Shown: positions 13,401-26,755 of the stretch, in pieces
Layout: each line of letters begins with the position of its first letter
Numbering within the stretch: the stretch's first letter is position 1
Assembly (NCBI GenBank): GCA_947846985.1
Contig: CANTUZ010000002.1
Coordinates: 62,142,563 to 62,206,562 of the forward strand
Source: Fratercula arctica
Taxonomy: Eukaryota > Chordata > Aves > Charadriiformes > Alcidae
Length of the DNA stretch: 64,000 bases
Direction: 5' to 3'
The notes under the pieces: model-generated
Told to the model about the DNA's origin: nothing
The model's database searches: none
Seen by the model: the letters and a program-made list of their open reading frames with translations, nothing else
Translations under genes and position numbers: made by a program

Positions 13401-16400
13401 TCTCACTCACATGAAAATAATAGGGCTGGCGCTTAACATATAACAAATTACAGAGTTTTGATTAAATGTGTGTATGTGTGAAAATATAAGGGTTAGAATA
13501 ATCCAGGGAAGTTTAGACTTCTTTTTCTTGTGAGTTATATTTTCTACTTTGCATCTAGAGTCCAAGTTAAGAAAAGCTCATGGTAACTCAGTCTTTACAC
13601 TCTCTTGAGGAGATTTTTGCAATTAATTTTTCTCTGGTACACCCAGGTTTTCAAGGAGTGAGAAAAAATATTCATATGTGTATTATGGAGAATGTAACAT
13701 GAACTTTTTCTGGTATTTAATGATGTGATTCAAAAAAAAAAAAAAATCACTGAAGTTTTCAAACATACAGAATTGGAAGTGAATCAAAACATTACCATGA
13801 ATAGGGTGGTCAGCTGAAGTGTTAGACCCTACAAATGTGACACTCAGCCAGAGCCTTCCTTCAGCATATAAATGCTAAATAAGGAAACAAAATTCACACA
13901 GACATTTCAGTCTTTGTCTTCTATGGAGCATCATGTACTAAGTCTCACAAAGGAAAGGAAAGCACTCTCCCTCGGTTAAGTTACATGAGATGGAAGAGCA
14001 AGACAAGAAGGCTGCAAGCAGAAGGTCACTGCCTCTCACGAGACACTCCTTAAATGCAACACATTCCTGTGCTTTTCTCCAGAAAACCGAAAAGTTGAAG
14101 CACAGATACCCAAACTGGAAAGAATGTGGAAGTTGTAGGTGATGCCATTAGGAAAAAAAACCAAATTCCAGGAAAATGAGGCTCAGGCATTATATGTGGA
14201 ACTTAAGAGATTTTAGTTAGGATTCACGAAGACAAAACCTTGCATATCAGTATTTGTGTTGCTCTATCCAGGCTAGCCTACAAGTACTGTAAAGTTGATT
14301 ATTTTATAGATATTAGAGTGTTTCTACTGGATGAGTTGAACAAGATAGAGGTTTAAAGGAAGACATGTTTTAACATGCCAGAGTAGCATGAGAACATGGC
14401 ATACACTGTTTTTCCCACATGATACAGCTGCATAGCTTCATAACCTACCAATTAAGTTAGGGGTCAACCAGCCTCTAAGAGTTACAACTTCCAAAAGCTT
14501 GAATAAGATTACAATACTCAATAGACAACATCAGTACAACTAAAATATTGTCAGATGCTTCTTCCATAAAAGGCTGATAGAAGACCAAGATGTGAAACCT
14601 GTAGTACCCAGCTGTGATCTGCCATTCAGAGTAGCAGAGTTTTATCTAAAGACACTTACTTTTCAATGTGATTTAAGGAATTTCAGGTATTTGCTGTTAT
14701 TCCAGTTATTTTACCTTCCCCAAATCAATAATCCATAGGTTTGAATTGCTGTACTGTGGAAACAGCTAAAAGGAGAACAAATTGTAACCACAATGACTTT
14801 GTGGGGCATTTGCAATCAAGTGTTCAATAAGGCAACAAGAAACAGCGGCTCTCAAAGACAAAATAGTCTAGATGAGGGAAATATAATTTTCCTTTGACTC
14901 ACTGATTATTGTTTTTCTGTTGTGCCCCATGCTCTTAGCTGTTGCAGTGTGGTTTGCCAATATACGAGGTACAGTCACTTTTCCCGATTTTCTGGTTATT
15001 TCTGAATGGGGGAGGGAGGTGCACTTGGTGCAGCTTCCATGTCAGAGCAAGAAGCCCACCCCTTTCATTTTCTGCATTAGAAGCACATACTTGTGGCTCA
15101 GCATGCAGAAGATTGCCACTATTTACTCTCTTTAGGCACATACTCCTTATTTCCCCAATGCAGAGACCAGAGTAGAAACTGGGTACTTTTTAGTACTACA
15201 GTTCCCAAAAGGAGTCAGGCAGAGGGAAGGGGGAAAAGAAAAGACTCCATGACTATTACTTGCTCCACTGACAACCGTGTGATCAGTCAGGATACAGCAA
15301 GCAAGGTCTGAAAAGTTCTTTTACAGTGGAAATTAGGAGGGGAGTGGGGAATATTTAGCTAAACAGCACAAAATATTTTACCTTTTTAGCTAGATAATTA
15401 CATGGTCCCATCACTGTAGTATCTGAGCACAACCAATATTTATAAGTAGGAATAACATGCTTTCTTTCTTTCTTCCCTTATGTTTTGTGGGTTTTTAAAA
15501 AATACTTTCTGTTATGTAGGTAAGAGAAGAAGCTTAATTTATAGGACATTAATTCAAAAAAAATATTGGTATATGTATGAGCAACTGTGCATGAGGTTAA
15601 CCTAAATCACAGAGCTAGTTTTATTTTATTGTGAGAACAATTAGTTCCCCACTTATTCTTGTTACTTTCCACATAATGAAGTTTTGGTGTTTTGTTTGTA
15701 AACAAAGCTGCATCCCTCATTAACCTGCTCTGCATTGGGCTAGCTATTCACATCTGAAAGTAAAAGTCTACCTGCATCATGAACACACCTATCAGCAGTA
15801 CCGCCAGCTTTCTCTACATCTCGTCACAGCTTCCGTATTCTAATGTGAGGTACTCAAAGAAAAAAGTGATTTTTCAACTAAATGGTAGTAGTCTCTGAAG
15901 CAGAACCTCGAAGAGATCTGTACATTACAGCCAATATAAGAAAATGGAAGAGCAGATCTTCTGCTCATAGATTCTAAGGATGGCTTCTTTTTTTGGTATA
16001 AGCTGCATCTTATTCAGTTTCATGGCTCTGCACCATTGAAATTATACATGATAATGCCTCAGTAGGACACAAATTCTCCATAACACTCCTCCTCACCCAG
16101 CAAGCATCACATCCATCTTGGATAGATTTGTTCATAGACAACTATTTAGACAAGTACTGAGAGTGTGAGCATGTTTTTTTTGTAGAGGAAACAGAGTTCA
16201 TTGCCCGGTACCTCTTCCAGTGTTTCTACCCAATTTCTGCCTCTTCTGTAGTTTCATGAAGACAACAGGGGAATTCTTAGATCCACATGATTCCCTAATG
16301 TTGAAAGCCTAAGCCATTTCAAATTTGAGATATGTAAAGGAAATTTGCACTACAGTGATGTAATACCTTTTTACTATCAAAGCCACCAGACTATACCAAG

Positions 16401-16990
16401 TTAGCTCTACCTATATACACAAAAGCGAACGCTGAAGCACAGTGTGCTGTCCATATGGTTTATTGAAGACATTTTGTTGATTAGAAGTTGCTTGAATCAA
16501 ACAGATGTAGCTTTAGGATGTAAATATTCTTTAGCTACAATTAAAATATATCCCCCAAACATCACTATTCTTCTAAAAGTACTTCTAGAAACCATAGCTT
16601 CCTACAAATCATAGACCCTTCTCAGCTCAGTACAGTCATCATGGCATTTGTGGTTCATTTATATTATTGTAGCTATTTTTCCTTCTTCCTGCACTTACAG
16701 TAAAATGTATAGCTTTTAACTTTTAAATTCAGAAAGGAAAAAAACAGTTGCAAAAGCAACTGAGTGCAGTTTAGCAAGCATAACTACCTTTTCCATCCTT
16801 TAATGTTTTTGCCATAAGCAAAGCTGCCACTAGCTAGCCAAAGACATACTGCCTCTGTTTCTTAAACTGTTGAACCTTCACCTAATTTCTCCAGCACCAC
16901 CTGAAAATGTTAAAGTTGGCTGAGGTAAAAGAAAGAATAGTTTTTCTATAGGACACTGTTGTGTGGAAAGAGGCAAAGTGGTTTTGGCAG
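10490..16990. other. AT-rich non-coding DNA
   Basis: About 6.5 kb without a supportable gene. Only short low-complexity tracts stand out, such as an A run at 13,732-13,746. Frames around 14,920-15,311 overlap on both strands and show no domain. There are no CR1 ends or LTR ends that I recognise. Confidence 0.55.
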
Positions 16991-16999
16991 AAGATAAAC

Positions 17000-17720
17000 G
17001 CCCTTGCATTCTAACAGTCCTCACGAGGTGGGAGGCTAGGTGCGGCTAGGTTTAAATTCTGAGTGATGCCCAATTCAGCACTATCAGTCCAATCACGTTT
17101 AATATGTATTAAACTATTACGATTTGGATACACTAATAGTGGACTGCACCTTCAGTCTAGTCGTGCTCATGAACTAGCACAGCCATTCTCAAATCTTTGG
17201 TTGCGTTCAATGAGGAACCGAAACAACTAGCTACTTAAACAGTGCAGTTTATTTAAACAACAGATATATAGGTTCTTAGGATTGCCGGTGATAAATACAC
17301 TGTCTGCAAAGCATGTGCAAATGGAAGTATTATTACATATATCAAACGTACAACAAAGTTATAAATGATACAGTCTGGCTATTAATGTAGGAAAGAGATT
17401 CTCTAGGGAAATTTCTAAGTTTCCCGAGAAAGCACTTGGTATAATCTAAGTCTTACCCAAAGGCGTCCCTATGCGGGGGAAGAAAGGCTCAGCCCATCGA
17501 CTGATCCTGGAAGTCAGTGATGGAGTTCTTTGCGATGGTGTCTTCCCTGAGTATCCCCCCTCTCTCGGGTTGTTTTTATACTATTTGTTATCTTCAAGGT
17601 GGAGTTTGAGTGACTTTAGTCATAAATACTTTAATTATGATTGATGTTAAATTCTCTCACTTCACATTTAAAGGTATAGTTTATGAAAAATTCAGGGCAC
17701 AGACTCAAGAAGGAGTGGTT
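17000..17720 (-). mobile_element. Possible antisense LTR
   Basis: The phrase GGAGGCTAGGTGCGGCTAGG at about 17,031 resembles GAGTCTAGGTGCGGCTGGAT in the antisense LTR at 59.5-60.1 kb. The layout is also similar: a TTTATTTAAAC polyadenylation-like block read backwards near 17,250, and a block with TTTTTATACTATTTG near 17,573 that could be an inverted TATA region. Ends and a target-site duplication are not resolved, so this is tentative. Confidence 0.33.
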
Positions 17721-20700
17721 GCACCTTGGAGGTGGATAGCCTTTGGGATGGAGGTGTGTTTTGGTATTATAATGACATTATAATGAGCAAAGTTTGCACA
17801 AAATTTGACAAAATGTTGGCTCCGAGTATCGAGCAGGCAGCTAATTGGCAGCTTGTCTGCTTCATGGTATCATCCCATTCCCGTATCTGCTATACATCAT
17901 AAGGTAAAGATGCGGAATAGTTGCATCCCACCCTGTACCTCATGTAGCTTCACAAGCATCCTTATCAGGGAACCATGGATGTTGTATTCTTCATGCCAGC
18001 TGCAACTGTTTTCTACCTCAGAAGCCTCTTGATTTCATACTTTTCCTTAATGTGTGAACAATGCTGTACTTTTGTATTTTTAGCCAATTTAGTAATTATT
18101 CCACAGACACTGAACAGACAAGGTTTTTGTTTAAAAAACAAAGGAAGCTGTTGTCAGGTGACCATTCATCAAAGAAGCCTTGCTTAAAACATGTCACAAT
18201 GTCTGTGAATCACCACCAAGCCGGTTCCAGAGTAAGAACTGCCTCTTCTTGTTACAATGCTTTTCATTGTTTTTGTTCAGACTGAACTAGAGTCAAAATG
18301 GGAGTTATTTCTTGTGAATTTTCTTTCATTTCAAAGTTCAGTGATACATGGTATAGTAATTTGTACCTTCTTTTAAATAGGGGGATATAACTGACAAGGC
18401 AGGTAATTCTTTCTGAAGGCTTTGTCTTTGCTTATCTAAGGATTGGCACTGGAAAAATCCTTGTAATTCTTTACGAATGAGTGACACCTGCTGGACAAAA
18501 TGGGATTTAAAAAAAATACCTCCCTATAATTCAATAATCTTATTACACTAGAAAACTGAACTTAACAACAGCCACAGCTTCCTTAAAAAAAAAAAAAAAA
18601 AAAAAAAAACCAAAAAAACAAACCAAACACCAAAACATTGTATCTTCCTTCAAAATCCTCAGTCAAACCAAGTCAAGTTTGTGCTAAAAACAAATGAGCT
18701 CTCACAACATTAATGTCCTAATTTTTTTTGTCTGGAAGTTCAAAGTCTTCAAATACAGTTTCATTTCAGTTTTAGACTTTCTTTTTTTTCAAAGTTCTCT
18801 TGGAAAGAGAAAGGAGACTCATCTCCAGTGCATGTTGCCTGGTAGGGTGCCTATGGAAGAGTGGCAGTACTGGTTTTCAGGCAGGGTCTGCTTGCTTGAA
18901 TATATTTTTAAGGAAATGCATGTATCTCGTTTGGGGGGAAAAAAAAAAACAAACAAACCACCAGACAGAAAGGGAAAAAAGAGGAAGAAAGAAAAAGGTA
19001 GCAGTTCAATTCTGCAAAGAAACTGACAGACAGCTAAGCATGAGGCGGTGCAATGTCAAGATCTTTCTGAACTCTGCCTCAAATCAGTCTGAACTGTTTC
19101 CTGGAGATAACTGACAGAACTGGGATCTTCCAACAGCAATAATACATATCAAAAAGAGCCCAAAGCAGTAAACATACCCTTTGTACAAGTCTCATTAGTA
19201 GACACTAGTAGTGACACTACAAGTGGTAAGTAACAAAGCTGTTGTCTAGAAATTTTAGATAAAGGCTAAAAAAAAAAAAAATAACACAAAGAAAAAAGAG
19301 AAAAAATATTTCCCTTTATTTCCCTTTATGTGCTAAAGTAAGCCAAAACTTACAGTCAGATGACTAATGCCATGAAATACCAATTAGAACCATAATATGG
19401 AGTCAGCTTCAAGGAGTAGCTAGATCGCCAACTACAGAATACATGGATGAAGTCTTTAGCTGATATAAATTGGTTATTACTTCTGTAAACCGTACTTCTA
19501 TTTCTGTCTTCCTTCTTTATAAAATTCCCCACTAGAACAAGTTGAAGAGTGCTGTGATAATACTCAGTCCCCCAAAAAGATACCTAGCATACTCATACCA
19601 TGCCTCAAGACATTTCATGGAAGCACAAAGGACTTTACCCAGAATCTACCTCAATAATTTTCTAGGCAATGAATAATTTTATTTTTTTTTAATCTTTCTC
19701 TATATGGATCCTCCAAGATCTGTAATAGGAATAACCCAAAAAACTAATGGCTACTTTACACACAGACTCCTAAGCTTTTTTTTGAATGCATCAGGACTTT
19801 TGTACTGCTTATACGGTCCTTCCTAGTAATGTCACAAGTAAATCACAGGTTTCAAGTAGTTTATTCCCAGCAAAATATGACAATCCTTGCAAGTAGAATT
19901 GTATTGGACTAGGCATATCATTCCAATTATACAACATCTATAGTTGATTGTCTGAAGCTCTTTGAACGATGCTTAGGGAAAAAAAAACAAAACAACAACA
20001 AAAAAAAAAAAAAAGAAAAAAAACCCCACAACAGAAAAGAACCAATATATATAATATACACTATGTTTACTATTCACGAGGCACCGAAAAAAAAATAGTG
20101 TTCTTATGTACCAAAGCAAATTTAATAATCTATTATGACTGAATTCTATTACACACATGAAATGTTTCTTTATCAATATGGCTTCTTATTAATATTAAGT
20201 TGAACTTTTTTGAGCTACTACTTGGCCTTGCTTTCTTAAGGAAATGAAGCTCCTGCAATCCCACTCCTTGTGGGACCAGATTGCCAACCAGACTCAAGAG
20301 ACAGACAAATCATGTGGTGTTTGATCTCTTGTTTAAAACTGTTTTGGTATCTAAGGACAGGAAGATGGCAAAAAAGGTTCACCAATTATTTAGAAAGGTT
20401 CCAGTGAACACCAAGAGACATTATACCTGTAAGTCTAGTAAACACTGGAAAAAGCAAAAGAAACAAATATGATTAACAAACACATGTCAAAATATATGTG
20501 TATACACACAAATAGCCTATTTTTTGAAAAGGGAACTCTTGCCTCACAAACTTACTGGATCCCTCTGAAGGAGTCAACAGGCTTGTGAGTATAATTGATC
20601 TGATTAACATATGGGTGTGGATTGCCAAAAGGCTTTTGTGACTCTCTTCCCTTCCAGTCAGTATATAAGGATAGCATGGGAAGTCATTGTATTTCCACAT

Positions 20701-20740
20701 ACACACACACAAAAAAACAACGCATGCTTTGTAGTGAAGC
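17721..20740. other. AT-rich non-coding DNA with poly-A tracts
   Basis: No gene is recognised. An A run of about 25 bases starts near 18,585 and is followed by A/C-rich sequence to about 18,637. A second A-rich tract lies at 19,979-20,031. These could be decayed tails of retroposed sequences, but no body could be assigned to either one. The open frames across 18,694-19,114 are lysine-rich because they cross A-rich sequence. Confidence 0.5.
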
Positions 20741-22795
20741 ATCATAGAACCATAGAATCATAGAACCATAGGGTTGGAAGGGACCTCTGGAGATCATCTA
20801 GTCCAACCCCCCTGCCAGAGCAGGGTCACCTAGAGCAGGTTACACAGGAACACGTCCAGGCGGGTTTTGAATGTCTCCAGAGATGGAGACTCCACCACCT
20901 CTCTGGGCAGCCTGTTCCAGTGCTCTGCCACCCTCAGGGTAAAGAAGTTCCTCCTCATATTTAGGTGGAACTTCTTGTGCTCAAGTTTGTGCCCATTGCC
21001 TCTTGTCCTGTCCCCGGGCACTACTGAAAAGAGCCTGGTCCCATCCTCCTGACACCCACCCTTTAAGTATTTATAAGTGTTGATAAGATCCCCCCTCAGC
21101 CGTCTTTTTTCCAGACTGAAGAGACCCAAATCCCTCAGCCTTTCCTCATAAGAGAGGTGTTCCAGTCCCCTAATCATCTTGGTAGCCCTCTGCTGCACCC
21201 TTTCCAGCAGTTCCCTGTCCTTCTGGAACCGGGGAGCCCAGAACTGGACACAGTACTCCAGATGTGGCCTCACCAATGCAGAGTAGAGGGGGAGGATGAC
21301 CTCCCTTGACCTGCTGGCCACACTCTTTTTGATGCACCCCAGGATGCCATTGGCCTTCTTGGCCACAAGGGCACATTGCTGGCTCATGGTCATCCTGTTG
21401 TCCACCAGGACTCCCAGATCTCTTTCCACAGAGCTGCTCTCCAGCAGGTCAGCCCCCAACCTGTACTGGTGCATGGGGTTGTTCCTCCCCAGGTGCAGCA
21501 CCCTACACTTGCCCTTGTTGAATTTCATAAGGTTTCTCTCTGCCCAGATCTCCAACCTGTCCAGGTCTCTCTGTATGGCAGCACAGCCCTCCGGTGTGTC
21601 AGCCGCCCCCCCCAGCTTTGTGTCATCAGCAAACTTGCTGAGGGTGCACTCTATCCCCTCATCCAGATCATTGATGAATATATTGAAGAGGACTGGACCC
21701 AGTACTGACCCCTGGGGAACACCACTCGTCACTGGTCTCCAACTAGATTCTGTGCCCCTAATCACAACCCTCTGAGCTCTATCTTTCAACCAGTTTTCTG
21801 TCCACCTTACTGTCCATTCATCTAACCCACACTTCCTAAGCTTCCCTATGAGGATGCTGTGGGAGACCGTGTCAAACGCCTTGCTTAAGTCAAGGTAGAC
21901 CACATCTACCGCCCTCCCCTCATCTATCCATCCAGTCATGCCATCGTAGAAGGCTATCAGATTAGTCAGACATGATTTCCCCTTGGTGAATCCATGCTGA
22001 GTACTTCTGATAGCTCTCTTTTCCTCCACGTGCCTTGAGATGACGCCCAGAACAAGCTGTTCCATCATCTTTCCAGGGATGGAGGTGAGGCTGACCGGCC
22101 TGTAGTTCCCTGGCTCCTCCTTCTTGCCTTTTTTGAAGACTGGAGTGACATTAGCTTTCCTCCAGTCCTCAGGCACCTCGCCTGTTCTCCAGGACCTTTC
22201 AAAGATGATGGAGAGCGGCTCAGCAATGACTTCTGCCAGCTCCCTCAGCACTCTCGGGTGCATCCCATCGGGGCCCATGGACTTGTGAATATCTAAATGA
22301 TCTAATTGATCCCTCACTCGCTCCTCCTCAACCCAAGGGAAGTCTTCTTCTTTCCCTGTTACTTTATTCAATGCCTGGGACTTCTGAGGGCTGGGCCGAG
22401 CAGAAAAGACCGAAGCAAAGAAGGCATTCAGTAACTCTGCCTTCTCCGCATCCTCCATCACCATGACTCCTGTCTCATTCAACAGTGGGCCCACAACTTC
22501 TCTGGTCTTCCTTTTGCTTCCAATATACTTGTAGAAGCTCTTTTTGTTGTGCTTGACGTCCCTAGCCAGGTCTAATTCCAAGGCGGCCTTGGCTTTCCTT
22601 GTTTCATCCCTGCACGCTCTGGTGGCATTCTTGTAATCCTCCCAAGGGGTCAGTCCCTTCTTCCACTTATTATAAACTTCCTTCTTCCACTTGAGCTTTT
22701 TCTGAAGCTCCCTGCTTAACCATGCAGGTCTCCTGCGTCCCTTGGCCGATTTCTTTCTCTTAGGGATGCCTCTTCATGGCCTCTTCAAAAACCCC
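20741..22795 (-). mobile_element. Long CR1 LINE copy with open reverse transcriptase frame
   Basis: The plus strand begins with repeated complements of the CR1 3' octamer (CATAGAACCATAGAATCATAG) and GGGTTGGAAGGGACCTCTGG, so the element reads on the minus strand. It extends about 2 kb to near 22,795, where CR1 similarity stops inside ORF2, upstream of the reverse transcriptase. The endonuclease domain, ORF1 and promoter are missing. CR1 elements do not usually make target-site duplications, and none is evident. It is by far the best preserved transposon in the window; its coding part is listed separately. Confidence 0.95.
20830..22581 (-). CDS. CR1 ORF2 reverse transcriptase segment, uninterrupted
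   Basis: This encodes the reverse transcriptase and C-terminal domain of the CR1 non-LTR retrotransposon, which copies element RNA into DNA at a nicked genomic site. Counting from the first Met of the open frame (583 residues), the RT motifs are GPDGMHP near 103-109, the catalytic-Asp block LDLSKAFD at 230-237, [10 protein letters not shown] at 287-296 and FADD at 317-320. The C-terminal region has VRPHLEYC and ATKMIRGL. The same frame is open upstream without a Met to about 22,773, where a TGA lies, giving 647 sense codons without a stop. The first Met is probably not a natural start, because ORF2 normally begins with an endonuclease domain that is absent here. It therefore cannot retrotranspose by itself, but the open frame implies a fairly recent insertion. 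Confidence 0.92.
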   Translation of the reverse strand: MELDLARDVKHNKKSFYKYIGSKRKTREVVGPLLNETGVMVMEDAEKAELLNAFFASVFSARPSPQKSQALNKVTGKEEDFPWVEEERVRDQLDHLDIHKSMGPDGMHPRVLRELAEVIAEPLSIIFERSWRTGEVPEDWRKANVTPVFKKGKKEEPGNYRPVSLTSIPGKMMEQLVLGVISRHVEEKRAIRSTQHGFTKGKSCLTNLIAFYDGMTGWIDEGRAVDVVYLDLSKAFDTVSHSILIGKLRKCGLDEWTVRWTENWLKDRAQRVVIRGTESSWRPVTSGVPQGSVLGPVLFNIFINDLDEGIECTLSKFADDTKLGGAADTPEGCAAIQRDLDRLEIWAERNLMKFNKGKCRVLHLGRNNPMHQYRLGADLLESSSVERDLGVLVDNRMTMSQQCALVAKKANGILGCIKKSVASRSREVILPLYSALVRPHLEYCVQFWAPRFQKDRELLERVQQRATKMIRGLEHLSYEERLRDLGLFSLEKRRLRGDLINTYKYLKGGCQEDGTRLFSVVPGDRTRGNGHKLEHKKFHLNMRRNFFTLRVAEHWNRLPREVVESPSLETFKTRLDVFLCNLL

Positions 22796-25640
22796 TTTGT
22801 GTAACAGGTCTCTTCCTCTATCACAGGAGCTATTTAGCAAATTAGTAAATGAGAAGGAGCATTAGCCAGTTATCTCACAAATGTTCCAATAATCTGTTCT
22901 TAAAGGCAATCAGAAAGAATTAAAGTATACAGCAAGTCTTTCACTCATAAGATCACCATAAGATAAGAGGAACTGAAGCCTCCAGTAAGATGGAGGAAGC
23001 TCAGGTTAATCCCATGAAAACAACAAATGAAATTCCGCTGAGACAAAAATAAAAATTAAATTTCCCCAGTGGTTTCCATGGCAAAATTATATTTTCTCCA
23101 ACACCCCAGGATTTAAAAGAAAAATCTTACCCTTGGATTTGATTTCTGACAACCATACTACGGCACCAGCAGACCCTCCAGCACACCATTTGCCAGATAT
23201 TCAAGCATGGTACTTCAAACAACAAGAAGTTTCCAAGTCAGACAGAACATGCCAAAACGTCTGCATATGCATACCAGATCACGAATCACATTTTTCGTTG
23301 TTCAGAATATAATCTTGACAGGTTATCCTCTTCCAGGATTTCCAAAGGAAAGGGATTGAGCAGTGTGGTAAATTACCCCAAATACACTGCTGTTACTTAT
23401 TTATTACCTGGGCATGTACTGTCAGCAAATTTGGACATAAATGACTGAAATTATTTACTGTCCTATCTGTGGTTACTCAAAAATTTCCTCTTAAATCCAT
23501 TAATCCCTCATATGTAACCAAGATAATTATATTTGTCTATTGCCTAATACTGTAATTCTTAGTATTTCTCAGAAACAGTTCAACTTGTTTTGCACCAGTA
23601 CCCCTGATCCTGCAAAGCCTCTTTCCAGCTGTCTGGTCTGTACTAATGCATAGGGTTATTCCATCCCGGGCACAGGACTTTGCATTCTCCTTTATTGAAC
23701 AAACTCAAACCTGCTGTCCTGTAGTCCAGAACCGTAATTCCACTATTTGTCTTGCTCACCACCAGCACCAGGGAGAGGGACGAGTACTTCCCTTGTCCCC
23801 AGACCTGGCTGCTCCCTCTGGAGCGTGTCTCCATTGAGGCCTCTGATGTCCATGGGACAGCGGCTTCAAGTGGCATGAAAAATCATGGCAGATCACTACC
23901 ATAGTTGCACGGTGTCAAGCAGTCCCATGCAGTGTTGGTCAGTGTTTCTGGGCCCCAGTGTTTCTCCTGGGATAACTGGTGCAACAACTGTTGCGTCTGT
24001 GTTAGATGCCTCTGTTTGCTGCATAGTACAAGTAGTAACCCTATGACGTTCTGTATCTCCCCAGTAACAAAATAACTACACTTTTAAAAGCATGCTTTTC
24101 TGTCTTAACTTCTTTAATGGACATAGAGGTGGGAACTTCAATGAGAACAAAAATACCTTACCTCTTCAGAAAGAGTCTTCAAACATTTGGTTAAAGATTC
24201 TGAGAACAGACTTTTTCACTGCCCAACAAGATATAAAGTAATAAACATGAAAATATACACCTGTAATGAGAAGTCAGATTTATTTTCTATTGAATTATAG
24301 TAATGCTACAGTGAAAAACCATGACCCCAACCATAGAGCCATTGTTCATATAAGGACACAACAATCTCTTTGCTAGGTCTACCAGTCTACAACCCTGAGA
24401 ATTTACCACTGAGGACTATTTGCCAAACTGGATATGACTTCCACACCTGTGTTAGGGAAAAAAAAATAAAAGCTAACAAAACCCTCGCACTCCACATACT
24501 ACATGAAGGTGGCAAGAATTTGTGAGGCATAAGCCAAAGTGTCCTTTCAAGGCCACCCACTCACTTTGAGTGAAAACATGTATTCACCATACAGAGACAA
24601 TGAAAGAAACTTGCAGTACTTTTGTGTCCAGGATCAAAGTAAATATGTAATATCCAAAAGGAGAACAACTGGAAAGATGCAGCCTCTAACAGGCATTTGC
24701 TTAATCCATCTCCCATATGCAGTGCAGTCAAGAAGTCAGTTCCTGTGCCTATATGCAACACAGCAGTAATCTAATTTATAGCTTGACCTCTGGAGCTGGG
24801 AACATCTCTACCAAATAGGAGTGCAATTCTCATAAAGAGGCAAACAGCAACTATTGAAGATGCTGACTGTAACTATACATAACAAAATAAAATTATTCTC
24901 TAACTAATTGGAAATAAAGCTATATAAAATATTCTCTATGTACTTTTCATTTCTCAGTAGAAAGACGTGCTGGAACTAAATTGGTTACAATCACAGAATG
25001 GTTGTTAATGAGAACAAGCCACAAAGAACATTCGCTTTCTCAGAAAACAGTCTTCCTCTGTGAGCCTGTACAGTCTTTTCATCTCCCTCACCACCGTCTT
25101 CACCCCTTCACCCTCCTGTCTCCCTCACCACGTGTTTACAAAAGTCAGGTTGATACCGAGGACTTTGGTGCTCCATCTTGTGGCCATATAAATTTCCTAC
25201 ACCACCACCACTTCACCCCCCTCATCTGATGCCAGTGAAGAATTCATCAGTCACAGCAATTTAAGACCAACATAATCTACCAGTAGTTGCACTCTTTGTA
25301 AAGATATAGCAGTCAAACCATCTTTAGAGCATTTTCTTCTAAACAGAATCAGTTCAGTCTTACTCCTACCTTGAGTAAACTGATAGGAACACTTGGGAAT
25401 GCTATCACGTTACAGTGTTCATTTCTTTTTCTCATAGCAGAAAACGGTGTTTTAGAGTTTTAAATTATAATTATATTATAATAAATAAAGGAGATTCTTA
25501 AATAATAGTTAAATTCATGCCTCATTCCAGACCAAAAAAAACCAGTTTTTCTCTTCTTTCCAAGTGTACCCTAAAAAGTATTCACAACAGAAAGCAGAGT
25601 TACCATGTTCTCACACGTGCCATAAGCTGCATTTATTAAA
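22796..25640. other. AT-rich non-coding DNA with a small CR1 scrap
   Basis: No gene is recognised. About 23,630-23,720 on the minus strand encodes a short phrase (LFNKGECKVLCPGWNNPMH) matching the CR1 segment usually written [18 protein letters not shown], so it is a diverged CR1 fragment. The rest shows no domain or repeat that I can name. Confidence 0.5.
23630..23720 (-). mobile_element. Diverged CR1 fragment
   Basis: On the minus strand the translation LFNKGECKVLCPGWNNPMH parallels the CR1 ORF2 region downstream of the FADD motif. Only about 90 bases can be matched by eye. Neither CR1 terminus is present, so it is an internal relic. Confidence 0.55.
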
Positions 25641-25644
25641 GACA

Positions 25645-25829
25645 AAAAAAACCAAAACCAAACAACAAAACAAACCACAAAAGACCCACCAACAAAACAA
25701 AACACAAAAATTCTACCACAACACAAAAAAAACCCCACAAACAAAAATAAAACAAAAACAAACAAAACAAAACAAAACAAAACAAAACAAACCCAAAACA
25801 AAACAAAAAAAAAATCACCAAAAAACCCC
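25645..25829. repeat. A/C-only low-complexity tract with (AAAAC)n core
   Basis: Nearly 200 bases consist almost entirely of A and C on the plus strand, with a tandem AAAAC core at about 25,765-25,792. Both strands give long frames here (Lys/Gln/Thr-rich on plus, Phe/Val/Cys-rich on minus), and these reflect composition, not coding. The tract may have grown from the A-rich tail of a retroposed element, though no such element is visible beside it. Confidence 0.85.
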
Positions 25830-26369
25830 ACTTTCTTCTGACCATAAAAATCAGGTCAGATCTCTGGCTTGAATACCTCACAGAGGTCAGGTCATCTCTG
25901 TTAAACACCGTTAAGTGGGATGAAACTCAGTCATAGTACAACATCCAGCTTTCAGGGACCAGAGGAAAAAAAAAAAATCAGACAAAGCAAAACTGCTCCT
26001 TCCCCAGGCTGTTCCTGGGCTTCACTGGCCTATCCACACACCAGCTAGGAAAGTTTCCCTCCTTTGTCAACCTAATGTCAGAGCTCAGGAGTGCAAGCAA
26101 TGAAGACAGATCTGTAACTGGGCCTTGATCAAACCTTACCAAATAAGGGTGTTGGGCAGGAGCTCATAGATCACATAGACAACTTCTGGTAGCCCAGAGT
26201 CCCCAGACACCATTCCTTGATAAGACATGTTCTAGGATTCTTTAGTATGAACATGTAGCCAAATTATATACTGATAGAGCAAGAGAGAAATCAAGAGAAT
26301 CAGTTTTCCTTACTGCTCTGAGCAATCAAATGCAAAGGCATCTCTTATCTTTTCAATTTTCTGCCCCAT

Positions 26370-26491
26370 GAATCATTTCAAGTAGAAATATACATATGAA
26401 GAAATGGAGAAAACCTATTCTGAGTCCCAAGAATCATTTCAAGTAGAAATATACATATGAAGAAATGGAGAAAACCTATTCTGTGTCCCAA
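26370..26491. repeat. 61-bp tandem duplication, two copies
   Basis: The block beginning GAATCATTTCAAGTAGAAAT is repeated head to tail at 26,370 and 26,431. By eye the copies differ at one base (GAGTCCCAA versus GTGTCCCAA), which indicates a recent local duplication. No function is apparent. Confidence 0.93.
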
Positions 26492-26755
26492 AACTGAATC
26501 AAACCTTTTGGTCTCGATTATTCTAGGATTCTGAACCACACCACTAGAATGGATCAATCCCATTAGTTATTCATTTTTGCTGATCTACGTACTTACTAAC
26601 TCCAGTTGTAATATAATTAAAGCAATAATATAGTACAGGACATTTCAAGAAAAATCCTGTTTTCATATGATTTGCAGTATGTACAGTCACTTGCAGAGTT
26701 GAAGTTGAATAAAAGGTATTTGAGAGTTCATACAAAGCATGTCAGACTTTCAGGG

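Noticed and set aside
18694..19114. Pair of 104-110-codon plus-strand frames
   Set aside because: They overlap in two phases, cross A-rich tracts and contain no recognisable domain.
25564..25908. Lysine/glutamine-rich and phenylalanine-rich frames
   Set aside because: They result from the A/C-only low-complexity tract.
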